Assembly: GCA_050246595.1 (NCBI GenBank)
Contig: JBFWVT010000118.1
Location: 1-10,689 of the forward strand
Direction: 5' to 3'
Source: DATARH01 sp050246595
GTDB taxonomy: Bacteria > Pseudomonadota > Alphaproteobacteria > ATCC43930 > CGMCC-115725
DNA length: 10,689 bases
Both the position numbers and the translations under genes were made by a program. Under the pieces are notes generated by a model. It was not told the DNA's origin. It ran no database searches and saw only the letters and a list, made by a program, of their open reading frames with translations. How positions within the stretch are numbered: position 1 is the first letter of the stretch; each line of letters begins with the position of its first letter. Positions 6,557 to 10,689 of the stretch are shown here, piece by piece.

Positions 6557-7693
6557 CTATTGCTTTGCGATCTCGCGCGCGATCAGCATTCGCTGGATGT
6601 CGCTGGTGCCCTCGTAAATCTGGCACACGCGCACGTCGCGGTAGATGCGTTCGACCGGGAAATCGGCGAGATAGCCGTAGCCGCCGTGGATCTGGAGCGC
6701 ATCGGAGGCGACCCGTTCGGCCATTTCGGACGCGAACAGTTTTGCCATCGCGGCGGCTTGCAGGCACGGTTCGCCAGCGTCGCGCAGCCGGGCGGCTTCC
6801 AGGATCAGCCCGCGCGCGGCGGCGAGTTGCGTCGCCATGTCGGCGAGCCGGAAGGCGAGGGCCTGGTGCTCGATGATCGGTTTGCCGAACGCCTCGCGCT
6901 CCCCGGCATAGGCCAGCGCCGCTTCGTATGCCGCACGCGCCATGCCGAGGGATTGCGCGGCGATGCCGATGCGCCCGCCTTCGAGGTTCGACAGGGCTAT
7001 GCGGTACCCCTCCCCCTCCCCGCCGAGCATCAGATCGGGGGTCAATTCCATGTCCTCAAAGACGAGCTGCACCGTATCGGAGGCGCGCTGCCCGAGCTTG
7101 TGTTCGAGCCGCGCGACGCGATAACCGGGAGTATCGGTCGGCACGATAAAGGCGGTGATGCCCTTGCGTCCGGCGTTGGGGTCGGTGACCGCGAAGACGA
7201 TCGCGACATCGGCGGTCGAACCCGAGGTGATGAACTGCTTTGTCCCGTTGAGCACCCAGCGGTTGCCGCGGCGAACGGCGCGGGTCCTGATCGCGGCGGC
7301 GTCGGAACCGGCCTCGGGTTCGGTCAGACAGAAGCAGGCGAGCATTTTCCCCTCGGCCATCGGCTGGAGGAAGCGCTGTTTCTGCTCCTCGGAGCCGTAG
7401 CGCAGCACCGGCATGCACCCGACCGAATTGTGTACGCTGAGGACCGTCGAGACCGAGCCGTCGCCGGCGGCGATTTCCTCAAGCGCCAGGGCGTACCCGA
7501 CATGGTCGGCGCCGGCCCCGCCATATTCCGGCGGCACCAGCATCCCCATAAAGCCGAGCCTGCCGAGTTCGGCGAGCGCCTCCTTCGGAAACCGCGCCTC
7601 GCGGTCCCACTCGGCGGCGTGCGGCGCGAGTTCGTTGCGGGCGAATTCGCGGGCCGTGTCGCGCAGCAGGCGTTGCTCTTCGCTAAGCCTCAT
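6557..7693 (-). CDS. Acyl-CoA dehydrogenase (short/branched-chain type)
   Basis: The product has 378 aa, full length for the family. It should oxidise an acyl-CoA to the trans-2-enoyl-CoA with FAD, passing electrons to electron-transfer flavoprotein. In order: MRLSEEQRLLRDTAREFARNE, the helical N-terminal domain; CFCLTEPEAGSDAAAIRT, FAD and substrate site; RWVLNGTKQFITSG; LNGTK-to-KLGQRASDT, the middle beta domain; QIHGGYGY, FAD contact; and IYEGTSDIQRMLIAR, with Glu361 at the usual C-terminal catalytic-base position of butyryl/short-chain enzymes. This differs from the ivd gene nearby. ATG 7693 has gaggtga 4 nt upstream. The downstream binding protein starts 56 nt after the stop, so the two probably share a transcript. 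Exact chain specificity is not readable. Confidence 0.95.
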   Translation of the reverse strand: MRLSEEQRLLRDTAREFARNELAPHAAEWDREARFPKEALAELGRLGFMGMLVPPEYGGAGADHVGYALALEEIAAGDGSVSTVLSVHNSVGCMPVLRYGSEEQKQRFLQPMAEGKMLACFCLTEPEAGSDAAAIRTRAVRRGNRWVLNGTKQFITSGSTADVAIVFAVTDPNAGRKGITAFIVPTDTPGYRVARLEHKLGQRASDTVQLVFEDMELTPDLMLGGEGEGYRIALSNLEGGRIGIAAQSLGMARAAYEAALAYAGEREAFGKPIIEHQALAFRLADMATQLAAARGLILEAARLRDAGEPCLQAAAMAKLFASEMAERVASDALQIHGGYGYLADFPVERIYRDVRVCQIYEGTSDIQRMLIAREIAKQ

Positions 7694-7705
7694 TCGATCA
7701 CCTCG
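7686..7705. repeat. Direct repeat copy A, at the acyl-CoA dehydrogenase start
   Basis: Bases 7686-7705 match 7886-7905 at 18 of 20 positions, exactly 200 bp apart. On the - strand this copy is the Shine-Dalgarno plus ATGAG start of the acyl-CoA dehydrogenase. It also reads as EVIE-stop in a second frame, the same four residues that end the upstream binding protein. Confidence 0.65.
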
Positions 7706-7746
7706 GCCGCTGGGCTACGGCGCAACCGCCGGTTTTGTGCTAGCTG

Positions 7747-7768
7747 AATCTACAGCCAATCTACAGCC
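7747..7768. repeat. Two tandem 11-bp repeats upstream of the acyl-CoA dehydrogenase
   Basis: The unit aatctacagcc occurs twice in perfect tandem (7747-7757, 7758-7768), 54 bp before the dehydrogenase start on the - strand. This 196-bp spacer is where a promoter for the leftward dehydrogenase, binding-protein and monooxygenase group should lie. The repeat could be a regulator site. Confidence 0.6.
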
Positions 7769-7795
7769 AGCATTCGCCTGTAAGTAGAATTGGCT
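7754..7795. promoter_or_regulatory. Interrupted inverted repeat, possible operator or RNA stem
   Basis: The arm agccaat (7754-7760) pairs with attggct (7789-7795). Inside it ctac (7761-7764) pairs with gtag (7784-7787), and a competing tacag/ctgta pairing (7762-7766/7778-7782) also exists. The left arm falls within the tandem 11-bp repeat. It may be an operator or a bulged leader stem; no regulator gene in the window points to a partner. Confidence 0.35.
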
Positions 7796-7885
7796 CCGAT
7801 CCCTCTGCTGCCCGCCGTCGATGTTTCGGCGCCGCATGAACCCTAGCACACGATTTTGGCGCGACTATGGCACCGTCCTTCAGCG

Positions 7886-7905
7886 AGGCTCACTCGATCA
7901 CCTCG
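7886..7905. repeat. Direct repeat copy B, at the end of the binding-protein gene
   Basis: This is the partner of the copy at 7686-7705. On the - strand it encodes the last residues EVIE and the TGA of the binding protein, and contains a GTGA overlap. The next codons after that GTG read V-S-L-A-E, loosely like the M-R-L-S-E start of the dehydrogenase 200 bp downstream. Confidence 0.65.
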
Positions 7906-8870
7906 TCGGCACGGGCAAAAATTGATGGCGGAATCGTCAGGCCGAGCGCCTGGGCGGCTTTGAGATTGACGACAAACTCGAACTTGGTCGGCTGTTCGAC
8001 GGGCAAATCGGCCGGCTTCGCACCCTTCAGTATTTTATCGACATACAATGCGGCGCGCCGGAAAAGGTCGGGAAAGTTGGGTCCGTAGGACATCAGGCCG
8101 CCAGCATGGACGATGACACTTTGATGATAGATCGCCGGCAGCCGATATTTCGCTACCAGCGCCAGAACCTCCTGGCGGTTCGGGGTGACGGTTCGACCCG
8201 CCTCTGCGGAGAGGGCTTCGGCGCCCCAATTCGCCGCCGTCTCGAACGCGGTACCCAAATCTTTGGGTCCTGATATTTCGAGGATCCGGACTTCTAGACC
8301 TAGGGCCTTGCTAGCGGCGATCGTGACATCCGCCCGCACTGCCTGCGACGGATCTAGAAAAGCTGCAACCCGGCGCACATGGGGCAATACCTCTTGCAAG
8401 AGTTGCAGTCTCTTTGTGCTCAAGTCTTGAGCCTGCCAAGACAAACCGGTCACATTCCCGCCGGGACGCGCCAGGCTGGCCACCAAGCCGGCCTCGACTG
8501 CGTCATTCGCGGTGACCATCACGATCGGGATTGTTGAGGTTACCTCCAAGAGCGCCTTAACGTTTGGTACTCCGCCTGGAGTCACGATGACATCCGGCTT
8601 TCGCTCAACGAATTCGCGCGCCAATTGGGGCAGAGACGCAGTCGGTACGGCCCCGGCAGGTCCTGACCGATAGACGATCGAGATGTCTTGCTCCTCGGTG
8701 TAGCCGAGGTCACGTATTGCCTGGTGGAAAGCATCCGTTTCGGCCGAGACGTTCGTGCGCGAGGTGAAAACTCCGACGAGCGGGGGCCGCGAGGGCTGCT
8801 GTGCCGGCGCAATTGCCGGCCGGGCGACTGCGGCAACGGCGAAAAGCGCGATCAGATCACGTCGGTTCAT
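7890..8870 (-). CDS. ABC_sub_bind-type periplasmic substrate-binding protein
   Basis: The product has 326 aa from ATG 8870. The N terminus MNRRDLIALFAVAAVARPAIAPAQQ is a signal peptide, possibly Tat-type given NRRDLI. The mature part follows the pattern of the ABC_sub_bind family (PF04392): RPPLVGVFTSR, FHQAIRDLGYTEEQDISIVYR, LAREFVERKPDVIVTPGG, TIPIVMVTANDAVEAGLVASLARPGGNVTG, and the C-terminal LGLTIPPSIFARADEVIE. Such proteins are numerous in soil alphaproteobacteria, and their ligands are mostly unknown. Its start overlaps the Rid gene end by 14 bp, so it is read from the ivd transcript. No permease or ATPase is adjacent, although many relatives have them. Codon use looks less GC-biased than neighbours in places (for example around 8280-8360, with several TAG-containing hexamers), which hints at separate acquisition. 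Confidence 0.9.
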   Translation of the reverse strand: MNRRDLIALFAVAAVARPAIAPAQQPSRPPLVGVFTSRTNVSAETDAFHQAIRDLGYTEEQDISIVYRSGPAGAVPTASLPQLAREFVERKPDVIVTPGGVPNVKALLEVTSTIPIVMVTANDAVEAGLVASLARPGGNVTGLSWQAQDLSTKRLQLLQEVLPHVRRVAAFLDPSQAVRADVTIAASKALGLEVRILEISGPKDLGTAFETAANWGAEALSAEAGRTVTPNRQEVLALVAKYRLPAIYHQSVIVHAGGLMSYGPNFPDLFRRAALYVDKILKGAKPADLPVEQPTKFEFVVNLKAAQALGLTIPPSIFARADEVIE

Positions 8871-9252
8871 TCAACGGTCTTCGACGGGCGGTTACCTCGA
8901 TCTCGATCTTCATGCGCTCGTCCACGAGACCGCAGAACACCGCCGTCGCGGCCGGGCGGATAGCGCCAAGGATTTCGGCCAGCACAGGCTGGATGGCCGG
9001 CCAGTCATCCGGGTTCGGCACATAGTACCGGACCCGCACGATATCGGCGAGCGTCGCGCCGGCCTCGGCGAGCGCGCGTTCGATATTACGGAAGGTCTGC
9101 CTTGTCTGCTCGGCCGGGTCGTCGGCGATCGTCATCGCGGCGTAATCGAAACCGGTCGTGCCGGCGACGAACACCCACTCGCCATCGACGACAGCACGGC
9201 TGTAGCCGCCCTCCGCCTCGAAGTCCGAACCGAACGAAATCAGCCGCCGCAT
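8857..9252 (-). CDS. Rid-family (YjgF/YER057c/UK114) protein lacking the catalytic arginine
   Basis: The product has 131 aa, the usual family length. Rid proteins are small cytoplasmic trimers; RidA itself hydrolyses reactive enamines and imines. Family features are FVAGTTGFD, DDPAEQTRQTFRNIERALAEAGATLADIVRVRYYV and KIEIEVTA (Glu118 matching E. coli RidA Glu120). Aligning RPAATAV with E. coli FPARSCV puts Ala102 at the catalytic Arg105 position, so imine deaminase activity is doubtful. This fits the Rid subfamilies (Rid4-Rid7) known to lack that arginine. ATG 9252 follows the ivd stop by 1 nt, with aggag at the complement of 9263-9267, and its end overlaps the next gene. It may act with isovaleryl-CoA dehydrogenase on catabolic intermediates, but that is inference. 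Confidence 0.88.
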   Translation of the reverse strand: MRRLISFGSDFEAEGGYSRAVVDGEWVFVAGTTGFDYAAMTIADDPAEQTRQTFRNIERALAEAGATLADIVRVRYYVPNPDDWPAIQPVLAEILGAIRPAATAVFCGLVDERMKIEIEVTARRRPLNEPT

Positions 9253-9253
9253 G

Positions 9254-10426
9254 TCATGTCGTCTCCTGAAATATTTCCCGCCCGATCAGCATGCGGCGGA
9301 TTTCGCTGGTGCCGGCGCCGATTTCGTAGAGTTTCGCGTCGCGCAGCAGGCGGCCGGTCGGGAATTCGTTGATGTAGCCGTTGCCGCCCAGTATCTGCAC
9401 CGCATCCAATGCCATGCGGGTCGCGGCCTCGGCGGCGTAGAGGATCGCGCCGGCGGCATCCTTGCGGGTTGTCTGTCCCCGGTCGCAGGCACGTGCCACG
9501 GCGTAGACATAGGCGCGGCAGGCGCTGAACGCGGCGTACATGTCGGCCAGCTTGCCCTGGATAAGCTGGAATTCGCCGATCGGCTGGCCGAACTGCCTGC
9601 GGTCGTGGATGTATGGGATCACGACGTCGAGACAGGCCTGCATGATGCCGAGCGGCCCCGCCGCCAGGACGGCGCGCTCGAAATCGAGACCGCTCATCAG
9701 CACGCGCACGCCCTCATCGACCGCGCCGAGCACGTTCTCCTCGGGCACCTCGCAATCCTCGAACACTAGTTCGGAGGTCGGCGAGCCGCGCATCCCCAAT
9801 TTGTCGAGCTTCTGCGCCGGGCGGAACCCCGCGAACCCCTTCTCGATCAGAAACGCGGTGATGCCGCGCGAGCCGGCGTCGGGCCTGGTTTTGGCGTAGA
9901 CGACCAGCGTGTCGGCGGCGTGTCCGTTGGTGATCCACAGTTTTGTGCCGTTGAGGATGTAGCAATCGCCCTTTTTGTCGGCGCGCAGCCGCATCGAGAC
10001 GACATCGGACCCGGCTCCCGGTTCGCTCATCGCCAGTGCGCCGACGTGATCGCCCGAGATCAGCTTCGGCAGGTATGTGCGCTTCTGCGCCTCGGTGCCG
10101 TTGCGGCGGATCTGGTTGACGCAGAGGTTGGAGTGCGCGCCGTAGGAGAGACCGACCGAGGCCGAGGCCCGGCTGACCTCCTCCATTGCAACGCAATGCG
10201 CGAGATATCCCATTCCGGCGCCGCCGTACTCCTCCTCGACCGTGATGCCGTGCAACCCGAGAGCGCCCATCTCGGGCCACATTTCGACCGGGAAGCGGTC
10301 GGTGCGGTCGATCTCGGCGGCGACAGGCGCGATCCGGTCCTCGGCAAAATCGCGCACCGTCGAGCGCAGCATGTCGATCTCGGGGCCGAGATCGTGGTCG
10401 AGCATCGCGAGGCGGGTGTTCTGCAT
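9254..10426 (-). CDS. ivd: Isovaleryl-CoA dehydrogenase
   Basis: The product has 390 aa. It should oxidise isovaleryl-CoA to 3-methylcrotonyl-CoA in leucine breakdown, with FAD and electron-transfer flavoprotein. It is assigned to this subtype rather than another acyl-CoA dehydrogenase for two reasons. Its catalytic base appears to be Glu250 in SGLDFERAVL, as in human IVD (SGLDLER). The usual C-terminal glutamate position is Ala371 in YEIGAGTSEIRR, again as in IVD. LSYGAHSNLCVNQIRRNG (93-110) is also an IVD hallmark. ATG 10426 has no strong Shine-Dalgarno; Met8 (MLDHDLG) is a possible alternative start. Genes for methylcrotonyl-CoA carboxylase, which usually follow in liu operons, are absent here. 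Instead a Rid protein and a binding protein follow. Confidence 0.95.
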   Translation of the reverse strand: MQNTRLAMLDHDLGPEIDMLRSTVRDFAEDRIAPVAAEIDRTDRFPVEMWPEMGALGLHGITVEEEYGGAGMGYLAHCVAMEEVSRASASVGLSYGAHSNLCVNQIRRNGTEAQKRTYLPKLISGDHVGALAMSEPGAGSDVVSMRLRADKKGDCYILNGTKLWITNGHAADTLVVYAKTRPDAGSRGITAFLIEKGFAGFRPAQKLDKLGMRGSPTSELVFEDCEVPEENVLGAVDEGVRVLMSGLDFERAVLAAGPLGIMQACLDVVIPYIHDRRQFGQPIGEFQLIQGKLADMYAAFSACRAYVYAVARACDRGQTTRKDAAGAILYAAEAATRMALDAVQILGGNGYINEFPTGRLLRDAKLYEIGAGTSEIRRMLIGREIFQETT

Positions 10427-10429
10427 AAG

Positions 10430-10480
10430 CCGTATATGGCGATGGCGTGCGTTTTAGCATCGCCGGTCCGCCTTATACGG
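10430..10480. promoter_or_regulatory. Inverted half-sites upstream of ivd
   Basis: The half-sites ccgtata (10430-10436) and tatacgg (10474-10480) are inverted copies 37 bp apart. The first lies in a near-palindrome gccgtatatggc (10429-10440, 10 of 12). The second overlaps gtccg/cggac (10466-10470/10478-10482). They sit just before the ivd start on the - strand and could bind a regulator. No clear -10/-35 pair can be supported, and the rest of 10483-10563 shows nothing firm. Confidence 0.3.
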
Positions 10481-10563
10481 ACAACCCTTCACGGATTACC
10501 AGCTTTGGCAAGGGCTGAATACGTTCCACGCCGATGTCCCAAATTGCTTATTGCAGAGTCCTC

Positions 10564-10689
10564 TAGTACTCTGTCAGCCTTCTCTTGTCGGGTAGAGTTT
10601 ACGGAGCTTGATGCGGGCGTCCTTGGTAGTGAACTGCCAATCGGCCCTGAGGGCGGCGGCGTTGCGCCGGTGCCGCCAAGCGTGGACGT
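10564..10689. mobile_element. One end of an IS630-like insertion sequence
   Basis: The element end probably lies within the ctagtactctgtcagcc stretch just beyond the transposase stop. IS630 elements insert at TA and duplicate it, and CTAG at 10563-10566 holds a candidate TA at 10564-10565. The other end is outside the window, so the border is tentative. Confidence 0.5.
10574..10689 (-). CDS. IS630-family transposase, C-terminal end (cut by window edge)
   Basis: The - strand frame is open from the window edge (codons from 10687) to a TGA at 10574-10576. It ends with ADWQFTTKDARIKLRKLYP followed by TREG. The WQFTTxDARIKL segment is a C-terminal mark of IS630-type DDE transposases as I recall them. 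The catalytic DDE core lies outside the window, so I cannot say whether the gene is intact. The codons here are ordinary for the window. Confidence 0.7.
   Translation of the reverse strand, partial: VHAWRHRRNAAALRADWQFTTKDARIKLRKLYPTREG

Noticed and set aside
6501..6767. An 89-residue N-terminal extension of the LivK-like protein
   Set aside because: It overlaps the acyl-CoA dehydrogenase gene and would bury a clear signal peptide; ATG 6500 has a good ribosome site.
6560..7747. Long open frame on the + strand opposite the acyl-CoA dehydrogenase
   Set aside because: It is an antisense shadow caused by high GC; the - strand product has full family motifs and this one has none.
1..10689. CRISPR array, tRNA or rRNA
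   Set aside because: No regularly spaced repeats, cloverleaf or rRNA-like stretches were seen on reading both strands.

Overview
The window is high-GC bacterial DNA, most likely from an alphaproteobacterium. The reasons are the FolC, HNH-endonuclease and isovaleryl-CoA dehydrogenase protein styles, the GC-rich wobble positions, and a CCCTC/GAGGG palindromic repeat of a kind common in proteobacterial genomes. Genus cannot be told from sequence alone. I ran no searches; family names rest on motifs I recognise.

Left part, + strand (1-3935). The C-terminal part of folC (folate biosynthesis) is followed closely by a 391-aa M28-peptidase-like protein whose metal ligands are largely lost, then by ackA (acetate kinase). 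The 15-nt and 3-nt gaps make these three a likely operon. A 93-bp compound palindrome lies inside folC and is read through in frame, so it adds about 31 residues to the enzyme. After a 186-bp gap comes an HNH endonuclease of a small conserved alphaproteobacterial type, then a hairpin with a short T run that probably ends transcription between convergent genes.

Right part, - strand (4031-10426), read right to left. The first group is ivd (isovaleryl-CoA dehydrogenase, leucine catabolism), a Rid-family protein lacking the deaminase arginine, and an ABC_sub_bind-type periplasmic binding protein, tightly packed or overlapping. A 196-bp spacer follows, holding tandem and inverted repeats. The second group is an acyl-CoA dehydrogenase, a LivK-like periplasmic binding protein and a luciferase-like flavin monooxygenase. 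Each group pairs an acyl-CoA dehydrogenase with an orphan solute-binding protein, and no permease or ATPase gene is present. This suggests uptake and oxidation of a carboxylic or branched-chain substrate, but the substrate cannot be read from the sequence.

Right edge (10427-10689). The ivd upstream region carries small inverted half-sites. Beyond it lies the C-terminal end of an IS630-type transposase, cut by the window edge.

The best leads are the in-frame palindromic element in folC, the degenerate M28 protein between folC and ackA, and the 18/20 direct repeat spaced exactly 200 bp. That repeat joins the end of one binding-protein gene to the start of the next acyl-CoA dehydrogenase gene. 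I found no CRISPR array, tRNA, rRNA or clear defence system.
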